Shown in pieces: positions 25,441 to 40,997 of a DNA stretch of 64,000 nt. Position numbers and translations under genes: made by a program. The notes below the pieces were generated by a model. It had not been told where the DNA came from, searched no databases, and worked only from the letters and a program-made list of their open reading frames with translations. How positions within the stretch are numbered: the stretch's first letter is position 1; each line of letters begins with the position of its first letter. Where the stretch lies: assembly GCA_036872755.1 (NCBI GenBank), contig JAVHNS010000007.1, positions 1 through 64,000 on the forward strand. Reading direction: 5' to 3'. The DNA is from Orbilia blumenaviensis (lineage: Eukaryota > Ascomycota > Orbiliomycetes > Orbiliales > Orbiliaceae).

Positions 25441-28400
25441 TCTGGTTTTAAACATTATATATGCATAATAAATTATCTTCAAACAATTTTTTATTTAACA
25501 TCATGCCTTAAAAATGCCAAATAAAGTAAGTAATTATTTAAACAAAAATAAATTAAGATATGGAAATCTTATTTGATTTAAAAATTTCTAATATTAAGAT
25601 TAAAGGTAATATTACTAATAAATTTATAGGTTAAAAAATATTAAAATATAAGAAAAAGTATAGAAAAATTAATGTTATAATATTAATTAAAATTTAAAAT
25701 AAAAATTTTAGAACACATTATAAATTATTATTTATAATATATTTTAATATTTACAATAATTATTATAGAAATTTTAATATTAATATGTTTTCTAATTAAA
25801 TATACATTTTGAGTTTATATATTAATATAGTTATATTTTAAATATTTAATTTTAATAAAATTTATATTATAATAATAATATATTTTACAAATTTTAAAAA
25901 AAATAAAAATTAAATATTATTTATAATAATTTTAAAGATATAAATTTAAAATATAAGTAATTATAATTGTTTTTTGGTGTTATTTGGAATTTCTATTTAA
26001 AAAAAAATTATTATATTAATTTTAAAATTAAATAATAATGATAACAATATTAATATAATTTTTAATTGTTTATATAGTAATTTATGTTTATAATTAATCA
26101 AATTATTAAATTAATATTTAAGAAAATTAGATTTAAATTAAAATAATTTTTGATTAATATGGAGTAAAGTTTTATTTTAATATATTTATAAATTTAAATA
26201 AATTAAATAAAAAATACTATTTTTAAAAAATTTAATTATAAGTAATGTATTTAGTTAATTTTAAATATTTATATTCTTATATATGAATTACTTTTTTTAG
26301 ATTTTTTTTTTAATAATAATAATTATATTTATAAATAATAATAATATTTATTTAATAAATTTATTTATTTAATAATTTAAATTATAAAAATTTATTAATA
26401 CAAAAAATTAAAAATAGATGAAAAAAACATTTTATATACATCTCCTTCCAAAATATATAATAAAAAAATAAAAAAAATTATATTTTTAAATTTTAAATTA
26501 AATATTTTTATTAATTAATTTTTTTTATTAAAGTTAATAAAATAATATTAATTTTTTTTTTAAAACCTTTACTATAATATTTTTAATATATTATCTTATT
26601 ATTTTAAAAAATTATTAAAATAATTTATACTTAAAAAAGTTGATGATATTTATAATAATAAAATTTTTTAATTAATATTTAATTTAGATAATTTTAACAC
26701 CAAATTTAATTTATTATTACATAATATTGAAAAATCATTTAAAAAAATATAAAATTATTATAATTATATATTATAATATTTTAAAAAATATATTATAAAT
26801 TTACAATATTTAAAAAAAACATATACAATATATATAATAAATATAATTAAATATTTTAAATTAAAAAATAAATTAATAATTAGAATTATTAAAAATTATA
26901 TAAATTTAATATTAATAAATTTATAAACAAATAAACACTCATATCTAAAAATAAAATATTTAATATAATTATTTTATAAATTAAAAACAAAATTAAAAAA
27001 TTTTAAAGTTTATATAAAATAATATATTTGATATGTTTAATATTAAAAAAAAAAAAAAATATCTTATATAAAAAAAACTAATAAAAAAATTATACAAAAA
27101 TATATATAGTTTTTTTTTAATTTTTTTAACCAAAATAAATTACTACAATCTATTATTAAAATAAGTTAAAAATTAAATTTCTTCAACTCACCAACCCCCA
27201 AAAGCAGTTATACTATAATTATAAAAAACAAAAATAAATATAATACTATTCTAACATAAATAATATTTAATATAAATTTAATTAATATAAATAAAAAAAT
27301 GGAAATATTATTAAATAAAAAATTATTAAATTAAAAAAATAATTTACTTAAACTATTTCCATTAATATTTTTATAATAAACAAACTAAATAAAATTTTAT
27401 ATTAAATTTATAAATTATAATTTTTATTTATAATTTTATTAATTAAAATAATATATATAATTATAATAAATATAATATTAATTATAAATATAGTTTTGAA
27501 AACAAAAACCAAAAAAAACAATATTATTTAACATATACTTAATACATAATTTTAAAAAAAAAGAATATATTAATTTTTTAACTTAATATATTAAACTTAA
27601 TAAGATTAATTATAATTTATTTTAAAACAAAAATAAAAATATATTCCAAAAATTTTTAATAATAAATATATATAAAAAAAAAATAAATATATATTATATC
27701 TATATATATAATATTTGAATTATATAATTATTTATATATATAGTTATTTATTATTTTTTTATCAAAATTTTTAAAAAATATAATAATACTTAAATAAAAA
27801 TAATTTTATTATTATAATTATTAAAATTAAAATAAAAATTTTTTTTTTTATTTTAAAATAAATTAATTTTAATATATAAAAAAAATATTTATATATATAA
27901 TATAAAAAAAATTATATAATAAATTAAAAATGGTTATTTTTTTTTATAAATAATATAAATATAATTTATAATAATATAAATCCAATTATACTAAATAATT
28001 TACATCCATTTTTATATATAATTAATAATTAACAAATTTAAAAATTCTTAAAATAAATAAATTATTTAAAAATTAATTAATTAAATATATAATTACTCCA
28101 AATTATATAATATAAATTAAAATTATAAATACTTAAATTATTACCTCACAATTTTATTTCTTTTATTTTACATACCCCAACCTTACTTCTAAACATTAAA
28201 CTTACAAAATATATCCTACCATTATAAAATATATAAAATTTATCAAAAGTTATATTTTTTAAAATATTAAATTTTTTTTATATTTTATTAAAAATTAAAT
28301 TTAATTTATATTATATAAATAAATTATTAATTTTTATTTTAATTTTTATTAATTTATATTATAAATAATAATATTTTTAATAATATAATAAATTATTAAT

Positions 28401-31400
28401 TTCAATTCCTCCATTTATAAAATAAAAAAAATATATTAATTATTTATTATAATATACTAATATTAATTTAATATTAAAATAAATTAACAACCCCACAATA
28501 AAAAAGTTATTAAATTCAATAATAGTATAAATAAAAACCCCAAAACAATGTTTACATCCTCAAGAAATATTAATAATTACACACAATTTCAAAAAATTTT
28601 TACAAAAAATACAGCAAATTTTTTTTAAACATAAATAATAACCATTTTAATAAAGAATTAATATCAATACAATCCTTAATCTAAATATAATTTTTATAAT
28701 ATTTATTAATTTCAATAAAATAAAAATATATATAATTTTTATATTTAAACATTTAAAAAAAAATAATATTTATTTTTATTTTATTAAATTAATTAATATT
28801 AAATTTTATTATAAAATTTAATAAACACAAATTATTCATTGTTGTTTTTATAAATTTTACTTTATCACACAACCTTATTTTTTTAAAAAAAATATTAATT
28901 AAATATTATTAAATTATTTTTATATATTTAAAATAAATATTTAAAACAAAAAATAATTTACACAAATTAATTACTAATCATCAAAATAATTTCAATAAAT
29001 ATATAAAATATATTATAATAAATAAATATTATTTAATATTTTTTTAAAATATTTAGTTCAAAAAAATATAAGATAATATAAAAATTATTAAATTTTTTTT
29101 TTTAAATTCCAACATAATTATAGTAATTAACACTCTCAATATTAAATAATTAATTAAATTACTTTTAATATTTAATATAAAAAAAAATTAATATATAATT
29201 GAAAAAATTTATTATAATTAATTTAATTTATTCTACATTGTTACTTTTTTTTAACTAAAATTTAATATATATAAAAAATTTATTTTTTTTTTTTTAACAA
29301 AAAATTATTAATTATTGCAAGATTTTGTATATATTTTAATTATTACTATTTTTATGAAAATTAAAAAATTATATTAAAAAATAATATAAGTTTTTTAATA
29401 TATATTACTTTAATAAATATAATAATTTTTATTAAATATAAATGAATTAGGATTTTAAAATAATTATTAAAGTTGGATATAAAAAATTTATATAAAATAT
29501 TATATAAATTTATTAGAAATTTAAAAAATATTAATTTATTTAAATATAAAAAATAAAATTTATAAAATTATTTTTATAATTATAAATTTTTTTGATTAAT
29601 ATTAATATAAAAGTTTTGGAATTAATAATATAATAAAAAATATATAAAATATTAAATAAATTAGAAAACTATTATGATTTAATATAGTAATTTGGGAAAA
29701 TTGGGAGGGGGAAAGATTTTTATGGTTTTTATCTTATTTTCATAAAAAATATAATATTATATACACAATCAAAAAAAAGAAAATAAATAGAATTAAAAAT
29801 AAATATAAAAATAAATATAAGTAATAATAATTTAAAAAATATAAAATAATGGTATAATCTTACACAAAATAATTATTATAAAAAATATATTTTGGATTGT
29901 TATAATAAAGATATATTTTTAATTAAATAAATTATATTTTTTTATTATAATTTAGATATTATATATAATTTATTAAAACTTTTATATAATAAGTATTTTT
30001 AATACTAAAAGATTTTTTTTTATATTATCAAAAACAGATTTTTTGTATTAATAAATAATTTTTAATAACACCATAAGTAGAGGATTGAGAATATTATAAA
30101 AAAAAAAAAATATAATATTAATTAATAATTAAATAATATAATATAAAAAGTTAGTTAAAATTAAAAAATTTATTATTAAAATTTTTTTGTAACATTTATT
30201 TGTTCCAAATAATTCTTCATATTTTTAATAATTTTAATTTTTAAATTTTTAAATTTAGTATTTACTGTTTTTATTTTTACTAAAAATTTTGCAACTAAAA
30301 TATTCAATAATAATTCTTTAATAAAGTTAAGTTTAACACCAGTGGTTATCTAAGAAAAAGTTATATACATAAATTTAAAGTTTTTATTATTTTTTATTTT
30401 TTTTTAGTTAATAATTAAGTTTATCCCTACTTTCTTGTAAATCTTTTTTTATATTTTGAATTTAATAAAAATAAATATTAGATTATAAGATACCTAAAAA
30501 CACTAATAAATAATACAAAAAATTTTAAAATTAGAATTAACACCCTTTATTACTCCCAAAATAACAATTAAAAACTTCTAAAACAAAAAAACCATATTTG
30601 AATTTAAATTTTTGAAAATTATATTTTAAAACCCAAACCTAACTAAAATAATTAAAAACAATTTTATAACTATATACATACCCTACCTCATTTAAAAAAT
30701 AATTAATATAAAATCCATAATAAAATTTTTAATAATATTTTTAAAATTATTTACTATTAATAGTTTACAATAATTATTAATATTGATAAATAAAAATATT
30801 TTTTTAACAAATATAAATATATTAAAATTTGTTATTCCTAAATTAATATCATTTATAAAAAAAAAATCAACAAAAAAAAATTAATTTAGTTTTATATAAA
30901 TAACAATAAATAAATATATATTTTAATTAATATATTTAATAAAATTATAAATAGTTTTATAATTAATATAATCTTTTATATTATTATTACATACAATATA
31001 TTTTAAATCTAAAACATAAAATCAACAATCAATATTAAATTATAATATTTTACTTTACAAATACACAACATTTTTTTTTAATAAATTTCTAAAATGTAAT
31101 TTTTATAATAATATATAAAAATTTAAATTTTTAAATTACCTCATCTATTATAATAAATTAATATATCAATTAATTTCATTCTAAATTAACAAAACTAAAA
31201 AAATATTAAAACATTTTTAAATATATTTTATAATTATAAAGTACAATACAAAATTCCTAATAAAATTTAATTAATATATATTTTTAACTATTAAAAAAAA
31301 AAAAAATTTTTTAAAAGTTTTGAAGATTTTTAATATTATTAAAACACAATATTTATTTTAAATAATATAAAGATTTTAATTATATTTATTTTATTAATAA

Positions 31401-32850
31401 TAAATATATTTTTTATTTTTTATATTTTTAAATTTGTAATAATTATAATAAATCAAATAATCATTATAATATTTATATTTAAAATATTTAATTAATTAAT
31501 TAATAATTATATTAAAATATTAAATATAATATATATTATTAAATTTATTATATTAACAACTATTATATTAATTAAGATAGATAATTTAAAATATTTAAAT
31601 TTATTCATAATTATAAATAATAATTTAATAATTTTAATAATTTAAATTTTCCCAATTTTATTTTTATCTGAAAAATATATAATAATCTAATTATTTTTTT
31701 AATATTTTTCCATCATTATAATTATTATTATTAATATCTAAAACTGTTTTTTGTTTAAAATCAACAATTTAATGATTTAAATAACCACCTAAACCCAAAA
31801 AAGATCAACAATTAGAACCAGTTTAATATTTAAATTAAAAAAAGGTTAGTTTTTAAAAAAAGATGTTTTAGGGTATAATTGTGGATCTTAATTAATTTTT
31901 TTTAATAATCCATAATAAAATTTTTATTTTTTAAAATATCATTTTAAATTTTTATTTTGAAATTTAAAAAATTTTGTATTTTTTACATTAAAATCTAATT
32001 TTAATAAAAATTGATTTGTAAAGATATAAAAATTTATATTAAATAATTTAATTAATTAATAATATTTATTATATAAATTTTATATTATTTTTTGTATAAT
32101 TATTTAAATATTCACCAAGTTTATTAAAAATTTTATATTAACATTATTGAAATAATTTTTATCTAATTGATTCTACAAAATTAAGAAAATTTTTTTATTT
32201 TAATTTTTATTATTTAATTATAATAAATGTTTTATATTTTTTATTTTTTTTTTTTTTAAAAATTTTAAAAGTTTAAAATTTTTATTATAAAAACAAACTT
32301 TTTCATTGAATTCCAAATATAAATATTATTATATAAATTTAAAAAATATTAGTCTTTTATTAATCAAAATTTTATAATATTTTTAAAATTTCTTCTAGGG
32401 TACAAAAAACCCTAAGAAAATAGTATAATATCTGCAATAAAAACAATATTAAATAATGATTAAAAAAAAAAAAAAATAATAATAAGACTTTTATACATTA
32501 CTATATAAAAATAAAAATTATTTAAATTTAAAATAATATAATAGATAATATTAAAAAAATTTATTATTACTCTTTTTTTAAATTGTTTATATTAAATAAT
32601 AATATAATATTAAATAAATAAAAAATTTTGTAAAATTTTTTAGAAAATAATTTTTAAATGTATTTTTTATAATTTTTATATTTTTTATTAAAAAATATTT
32701 TTTTAAAAAGTTTTTTTTTAAAACAACAAATTTATATAATTATAAATTTATAATTATATAAATTAATATTTTTAAATTATAATTTATAATATTAATAATT
32801 TTTTAATTAATTAAAAGTTATTTTTTTGATTTTTATATATAAATATATTA
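25441..32850. other. AT-saturated, C-retaining stretch, no gene
   Basis: No gene and no recognisable element. From about 26,400 to 31,300 the remaining G/C bases on the + strand are nearly all C (for example 28,141-28,220 and 30,541-30,700 have almost no G). A short G-retaining interval with a purine tract lies at 29,680-29,730 (GGGAAAATTGGGAGGGGGAA). A hairpin-like CTAGGGT...ACCCTAAG occurs at about 32,395-32,416. This pattern points to hypermutation of one strand. Confidence 0.5.
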
Positions 32851-35800
32851 TATTTTTATTATTAATTATTTTATTATTTATGTTATTGATAATATTAAAG
32901 TTTATATTTAATTTTTTTTTAATAACTTAATATATTATTAAATAATCAAATATATTATAAATTTTATAAAAAATAATTTAATAAATAATTAAATTGAATT
33001 TTGCTAAATTATATCTTTTAAAATAATTTAAAATAATTGATATAATTTTTAATTTAGAAAGTTTTTAAAAAATATTTAGATTATTATATAGTTTTTGGAT
33101 GAGATTTTGAAAAAAGATTTTTTTATTATTTTTGTTTTTATTTACTATTTTATCAAAGTAAAATAGGATATTTTGAAAAATAATATAATAATAATAAATT
33201 AATTATTGAATTTTAATAATATAATTAGTAATATAATAGATTAAAGTTAAATATTTGGTTTTGGTAAACAAATATATTATATTATAATTGTAATGATAAA
33301 TAATAGTGATTGTAGTATTTTAGGTGTTTATATATTTTTTAACATGTTGGATTTTAATATTATTATTATTATTGATTATATTTTTTTTAATAATTTTCCA
33401 AAAGATTTTAAAATAATATTTTATTTGGTTATAATTATATTTATAATAATTAAAATTATATTTATATTAGTTAATTAAATTAATTATTATAATATTTTTA
33501 TAAAAAATATTATTTTTAAAAATATTTTTAATTTTAAAATTTTTATTAAAAAAATTTGAATTTAATGAGTTATTAATTATATAATAATTGAAAGTAATTG
33601 TTTTGATAAAATTAATAATTTTTTAATAATAATTTTAATTTGTTTTTAATTTGGTTTTAATATTAGGTAAATAAAAATTGTTTTATATTTAAATTAAATA
33701 ATAAATATAAAAAATATTTTTATTATTTATTTTAATAATATTAAAATAAGAATTAATTTTATTAAATATATTAGTTTTTAATATTTTTTTTATAAATATA
33801 AGATAAATAAGATTTTTAAAAAAAACCTTCATAATAATATAAAAAAATTTGATTAAAATAATTAAATTATTAATAATATTAATTTATAGTATTTGTTTTT
33901 GAATTTCTTTAGTTAAAAAGGAATTAATAGTTTTTTTTATTAATTTGTAAATTATAAAATTATTTAAATTTTTTGGATTTAATATTAATTATATAATAAA
34001 TATATTATATTTAATAATTAAAAATAAAGTTTTTTTTTTTATATTTATTTTTTTTTATTTAAAAATAAAATATATTTTATAAAAACAATAATTTTAAACA
34101 TTAATTGTTATATTATAAAATTTAAAATTTATTTTAAATTTTTTAATTTTTAAATAATTTTTTTGAAATTAAAAATATTTAAAGTAAATAAAATTCTTTT
34201 AATATAATCTTAATTTTAATATTTAATCAATAAATATATTTAATTATAATTTTATTATTTTAACAAAATACTGAACATCAAATATGTGAAAATTAAATAT
34301 ATTATTTAATAATAATTATAATAATAAAAAAAGTATTGGATTTAAAATTTTAATTTTAATTAAAAATAATTATTATTAAAATATTTATTAATTTTTTAAT
34401 AAAATAAAATAAAGAATATTTTAATAAAATAATTTTTTATAACATTAAAATTTAGTAATTTGTTAGTATAAATATATTAAATTTATTAATTAATGAAGAA
34501 AATAATATTATTTAATTAATTAAATTTTAAAATTTTTTTATTAATTTAATATTAATAACAATTTTTATAAATTTTATATTATTAAACAAAAATATAAATA
34601 TTTAAATAATAATTTTAAATTAATTAATTTAAATAATTAAATTAAAATTATTTTTAAAATTAATATTAATATTATTATTATTTTTTTTTTTTATTTAATA
34701 TTAAAATATATATATAAATTTTATTTTATATTTTCCACCTTTAAATTATTAATATAAAAAATAAATTTTAATAATTTTAATAAAATCTCATCCACCAAAA
34801 AAATATTCAAATATTTTTTATTTATTTAAATATTTTTATATAAAGGATTATTTTTTTTTAAATTAATAAATATATTTTAAATAACAACTAATTTTATAAA
34901 TAAATATGATTAAAAAGTTTTAGAGTTAAAATGGTTTTTGGAGATTTAAATTATATTAATAATATTAAATAAATTAAATTTAAAATTAAATAATAAATTA
35001 ATTATAATTTAAATAATAAAAAGTAATATAATAATATAATTACTTATATTTTTATAAAAATTTACAACAAAAATATTAAAAATAAATTTTTAAAATTTAT
35101 TAATTATATAATTATAAATAATTAATATTTTTTTAATTTTAATTAATTTAATAAAATAATTGAAAATTTTTATAATAAAAATATAATTATATTTAATATT
35201 AAAATTATTATATTTAAAAAATATGGGAATTAAATTTTTCCTTAAAATAATATTATAATTTTTATAAATAAAATTGATTTTATTATTAAAAATATATTTA
35301 TAAAAAAAATTTAAATATATATTTTTTAGGTTTTAAAATAATTTATTAATAAATTTATATTTTTTTATATTTAATTAATATTTTAATATATTATAAATGA
35401 AATATAATTGTTTTAAAATATACTACACTTCAATTCACAATTAAAAAAATTATATAATATCCCAAAACATTTTATTATTAATTTTAAAAAAAAATATATT
35501 AAATTTTTTTTTTTTTTAAAAAAATTATTTATTTAAATAAATAAAAAATCAATAACTTTACAACCAACAAATTAATCAACAAACATTATTAAAAATTAAA
35601 TTAATTAAATTAAAAAAAAAAATTTATTATTAAATTTTATTTTTTAAATTAAAATATATAGTAATAATTTTTGGTTTGTTAAAATTATTATTAAATTTTA
35701 TTTTTAAATAAATTTTTTTTTAAATATATATTAATTATTAATATATTATAAAAAAAAATCAAAATAATTAAATAAAAAAATTAAAAATAAAATAAAAAAT

Positions 35801-36283
35801 AATAATAAAAATTAAAATTAAAAATATTATTTTATTAATAATAAAAAATATTAATAATATTAATTTATTAAAATATAAATTAAATATATTTAATATATAT
35901 ATATTAAATTATAATTAATTATATATTTTAAATTGTAGAATTTGGTTTTAGTTTTAAAAACAATTTTTGTGAATTCATCACAAGTGAAAACAATAAAAAT
36001 AGGTATTTGGGTAAATATTATATTATATATGTTTTTTATTAATTAATATGTAAGTATATTTATATTTGTTATAATAAATATTGAGTAATAAATTTTTAAA
36101 TATTGAATTATTAAAAAAAAAAAAAATATAAACATACCATTTAAGGAAATAAACATATTAATATTAAAATTTCTTTAATTGATTATAATATCCATATAAA
36201 ATTTATATATAATTATTATCCAATAATTATTATTTTTATTATTATTATCAAACATCATCAAATTTAATATTTTATATAATTAA
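32851..36283. other. AT-rich, alternating G- and C-retaining blocks
   Basis: About 32,850-34,000 keeps G on the + strand; about 34,700-35,650 keeps C; 35,935-36,060 keeps G; 36,120-36,310 keeps C. The short frame at 33,293-33,478 (61 codons, Ile/Phe rich) has no recognisable motif and is not called. A 6-bp inverted repeat TTGTGA...TCACAA lies at about 35,967-35,983. Confidence 0.45.
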
Positions 36284-36511
36284 TTATACAAACAACAATC
36301 CCAACAACTTAAAAATTTATTTATTATTAAATATTTATACATTATATTATTAGATAAAAGAGGATGCTCTAAAAAAATCGTCCAAATATTGGAGTTTTTG
36401 GGCAATGTTTTTTTGGAAGTTGTTAATTTTGTTAATTCGCCAGAAATTATTGATTTTGTTGATTTTTTAGAAGTTGTTTATTATATTAAAGAAAAAATGG
36501 AATTTAAATAA
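36284..36511 (+). pseudogene. Possible degraded coding remnant (unknown)
   Basis: An open stretch of about 75 codons between two stops, with no usable start codon. Its second half has an amino-acid composition unlike random AT sequence: it reads LEFLGNVFLEVVNFVNSPEI, then further acidic and hydrophobic residues, and ends KEKMEFK before the stop. G-rich codons (GTT, GAA, GAT, TTG) dominate, so it may be the least mutated piece of a retroelement protein. No domain is recognised. It could equally be a chance result of the G-retaining strand bias. Confidence 0.3.
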
Positions 36512-38100
36512 TATTTAATTTTTAAAATTAAGAATAAGAAAGGTAAATATTATTTTTTAATGTAATTTAAGTATATAAATTTTAATACATTTATATAAAT
36601 ATAGATAAGAATGTAATTTTTTAATTTAATAATTTTAAAATTAAATTTAAAAAAAAATCTTTTAAGGAGTTATTTTTTATTAAAAATATGTTAAATAAAG
36701 TTATTTTTAATTATTTTAAATATTATTTGGAAATTTTAAGTAAATTTTAGAAGGGAGATGGGGGGGTTAAGATGATGTTTGAAATGTTATGTTTTAAAAT
36801 AGTTGGAATGTTGGAAGATATTTATTTTTATGATGGTGAAAATAAATTATTTAAGAAAATGGGATATCTTTTTTAATTATTAAATATTTAAAAATTTAAA
36901 AATTAATTATTATAATGTTTTTTAAAAATAGATTTTTGTTATATAAATAAATATTTATTATTTTTAAATATAAAGTAGGTAAATAATTTTTTTTTTTAAA
37001 TTTTATTTTTAAATGTAAATTTATTACTCCCAATATTAATAATAGTGAAAGTAATAATGAGTTTAATTTTTTAATAACAAAGAGTACTAAAAAATTTAAA
37101 AATATATAAGAGGGTAAGTGTTGAAAGATTGAAACCTTCATTATATATAAAAATAGATTTTAATTAAATAATATTGATTGTAGAGATGGATTGTAATTTT
37201 TTTAAGAAGAAAATTAAAATTACTGAAGATATTAAAGAAAGTAAATAATATCAAAATTAACTCTCATTGTTAGGATTTTAAACAGTTTATTAATTAATTT
37301 TTTAATAGTTATTGATGAATTTGAAGTGGATATTAATTTTAGATATAAAGAAAAAAAGATGATAAGTGAGTTTATTAATAATGTTGATATTATTATAAAT
37401 GTTAATTTCAACAATAATTTTTTTAAATTTTAGAAAATTAGCAGAGATTATATTATTAATATTGTTATTAATAAAAATAATAAATAATTAAAATTTAAAA
37501 GTAATTAGTGTTTTAAAAGTAAATCGAAAAGTGGGGTTGTTTAAATTATTTTTATTAAAATAGTTGGTTTATATTATAATATATTTAAATTTAGTAACTA
37601 CAAAAATTTGGGGTTAAGAGTGGAAATTGATAATATTTAAATAATTATTTTTACAACTTTGTATTATTTATATTTTTATGTCGGATTTAAAAATTTTTTG
37701 ATTATAAAAAGTATTTATATTTAAAAATTTATTAAATTAGATAAGGTTTTTAATTAAATTTATAATGTAATTAATAATATTTAGAATAAATAAATTAAAT
37801 AATTTTTTAAATTTAAAAATAATTTTAATTAAAATATTTGGGTTGTGGTTGTTAGTGAGATGTTTAATTATAAATATATATTTATTAATAATTAAATTTG
37901 TTTTGGATTAAATATTTGATTTTAAAAAATCTATATTTTTTTTAAATATAAAAATTACGTTAGTAATTGTATGCAGATATTAATATAAAAATTTGATGAA
38001 AAAATAATAAATTGAATTATTTTTAAAAAAATATAGTTTTTTTTTTTAAATAAAAAATTAAATAATTTTGTGTTTTTATTTTTATTTTTTTTTTTTTTTT
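36512..38100. other. G-retaining AT-rich block, no gene
   Basis: From about 36,360 to 37,930 the + strand retains G but almost no C. It includes a purine tract GAAGGGAGATGGGGGGG near 36,750-36,766. The two short minus-strand frames here (36,896-37,141 and 37,232-37,414) are Leu/Ile/Asn rich with no motif and are not called. A run of 24 T lies at 38,085-38,108. Confidence 0.45.
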
Positions 38101-40820
38101 TTTTTTTTGTTTTGTATAATTAATAAGAAAATATATATTTTTTTTTAATATTATTATATTATTAATTATAATTAAAATTTTGAAATTATTAGGGTTTAAT
38201 AAATTTTTATTTAAATTATTTATATTTTTTTAAATTATATGTAAACTATAAAATTAACATACACCAAATAACAAAAATATACGCACTTAATTTTAAACTT
38301 ATAAATTATATAATTTGTAATCACCACATAAATATATAAATAAAATACTATATATTTTTTGATTTTATATTAAATAATAAATTTTACTCTGCAAAAATTA
38401 TATTATTAATAAATTTTTTAAATTGTATCAAAAAATTAATTTTTAGTTTAATCTACTAATAAAAACTAACAATTTTAATAATAAATTGATATTAAACATT
38501 ATTTAGTAATAATTTATTTTTTTTATTTTACATTATATTAACTTTTAGATTGAAATGTGTAATAGTATCGGAAGCCCACAAACCAAAATTTAACAATTTA
38601 TTAATTAATTTTAAAATTTTAATAAATATATTAATATTATAATAATAAATTTTTTTTTATTTAGTTTTGAATATAACCTATATATTTTTCTTAATAGATT
38701 GTAAAAAAAATTATAAACGTAATATAATTTAAATTAAATTAATAATTTGAAAATTATTTTTAAATAAAAATTTAAAATTATTAAATATTTTTATAAATTA
38801 ATTTGATATTATTTAAAAATTAGATAAAATGTTTTGTTTTTTAAATATAATTATAAACTCTTTTATTATTTTATTCCAAAAATTTATTTAACCACCATTT
38901 CAAATTAGTAAATTATTAAAATATAAATTTTGAAATTTTAATATAAATTTTTTAATCAACATAACCTTGAAGTTTATTAGTTTAAATGTATAATTAGGTA
39001 TTTTAGTATTGATAAAAAATAATAATAAAATTTTAATATTATAATATATATGATTTATGTTTTTAAATTTTATTATTTTATAAAAATCCAAAATTAATAA
39101 ATTGTTTTGAATTAGAAAAAGTTTGTTTAAATAATTTTTGTTATGAATTTCTTATTTATGAGTGGTAATATAATTTAAATTGAGGTAAATACTGATTTTA
39201 AACAAAAACTAATTTATATTAAGATTTTTTTTAAAATTATCAAAATTTAAATAATTATATTTGTGTATATATAACAATATTATTATTGTAATAATATTTT
39301 TAATAATAAATTGTTTAAATGTATGGAAATTATTAATGATTTTTTTTGGAGTAATACTTTTTTTTTGTAAAATTGTATTATAATAAAAAAATAAATTTAT
39401 ATCTATAAAATTTTTTTTAAAATAAATTTATATAAAGAATTTACAAATATTTATTAACAAATAAAATTCCCTTAACACTTGTAAATTCTAAAATAATTTT
39501 TTTGTTAAAATATAATTTTTTTATATATGAGTAATTATATGTTGATGAGATATTGTTAATTAATTATTGATGTAAAATATAAGATTATTAAATAAATTTT
39601 TAATTTTTTAAACTTACTCAATCATTATAATATATTTTAAATTTTGAATATTTCCATATATAATATTATTCAAAAATAATATAATACTAAAAAATTAAAT
39701 TTTAAATTAATACCATAATAACCAACAAACTATAACCAACAAATAAAAAAAATGATTTAATTAATTAAATTTTTAAAACTTTTTTAAATATAGTAAAGTT
39801 TATTAAATAATTAAATATTTAATATATTAAAAATATTTAGAATTAGAGAATATTTCCTGAAAGAAAAATTTAATTTTGAAATTTTTCTTCTACTAAAAAG
39901 TTAAGATTTTTAAGTTTATACCAAAAAACATATTCCTTATTTTAAACTTTAAATTAATCATTAAATTTTTTTGAAAAAGTATATATTAATTATTTTAATT
40001 TTATTGGTTACTAAATATATAATAATTATAATTATTTAAAATTATTTTAATTAAATATTTAGAAATAAATGTTTATATAAAAATAATATTTTTTATAAAT
40101 ATTAATTTTTAAAAACACACTATTTGTTTTAAAAATATTAAAAAATTAAAATTATAGAATATATTTATAATATTTAAAAAACAATTTTTAATTTTAAGAT
40201 ATAAAAAAATTATAAATAAAAAAATATTAATTTTTTAATTGTAAGATATTATAAAAAAATTAATAATATTTAAAATTAGAAAATTAATGTTAGAGATTTT
40301 ATAATTATTATTTTTATTTAAAATATTTTTATTATTGTTTGATGAATCCACTTTATTTGAAGATTTGGATTTAATTTTCTTTTTAGTTAGAGAATTGAGA
40401 AAATTTTAGATAACAGGATAGAATTTTTTATAATAAAGTTATAAAGTTTTTATATTAATATTAAAATAGGGATTATCAAGTATTAATTAAATTGGACACC
40501 AGAGAACATCAGTTTTATGGGAATTTAAGGTTTTTGAGAACTTTTTGGTAAAATTATTTATAATTTATTTTTAAAATTTTAAGTATATAGCAAAAGTATT
40601 ACTGTTTTTAAAATCTCAAAACATAAAAACAACAATTTTTTAAAATCCTCCTTAACAATAAAAACAATTTTAATTATATTTAAAAATAAAGTTAAATAGA
40701 AATTCTTTTAAGAATTTATAAAAAAATAAAAATCTAAAATGTTTTATAAGACTTAGCACCTATTTCACCTTCAAACATTAAATAATAAACCCAAAAAACT
40801 ACCTCTTCAAATACATAAAA
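38101..40820. other. AT-rich, no gene; small GC island at 38,557
   Basis: C-retaining at about 38,230-38,600 and 39,420-39,760; G-retaining at about 39,100-39,400 and 40,300-40,560. The patch TGTAATAGTATCGGAAGCCC (38,558-38,577) has normal composition and begins TGTAA, like an LTR start, but no partner was found. Confidence 0.4.
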
Positions 40821-40997
40821 TATTACACTCTAAAATATTTCTTTACCAACAACATAACAATATAAATACCTATAATAACAAAAATTAAAAGAAACTCAAT
40901 AATTTTTTTTAAAAAAAAAAAATACAAACAAAAACACCATATTACACCCTAAAACATTTCCCCACAAACAACACAACAGTATAAATACCTATAATAG
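40821..40997. repeat. Two direct repeats of about 60 bp, 119 bp apart
   Basis: TATTACACTCTAAAATATTT (from 40,821) and TATTACACCCTAAAACATTT (from 40,940) start two units that both end TATAAATACCTATAATA. Most mismatches are C/T. They lie in a C-retaining block just upstream of the family B LTR. Origin unknown. Confidence 0.7.

Noticed and set aside
32395..32416. CCCTAA/TTAGGG-like motifs suggesting telomeric DNA
   Set aside because: Only single CTAGGGT and ACCCTAAG motifs in a small hairpin; no tandem array.
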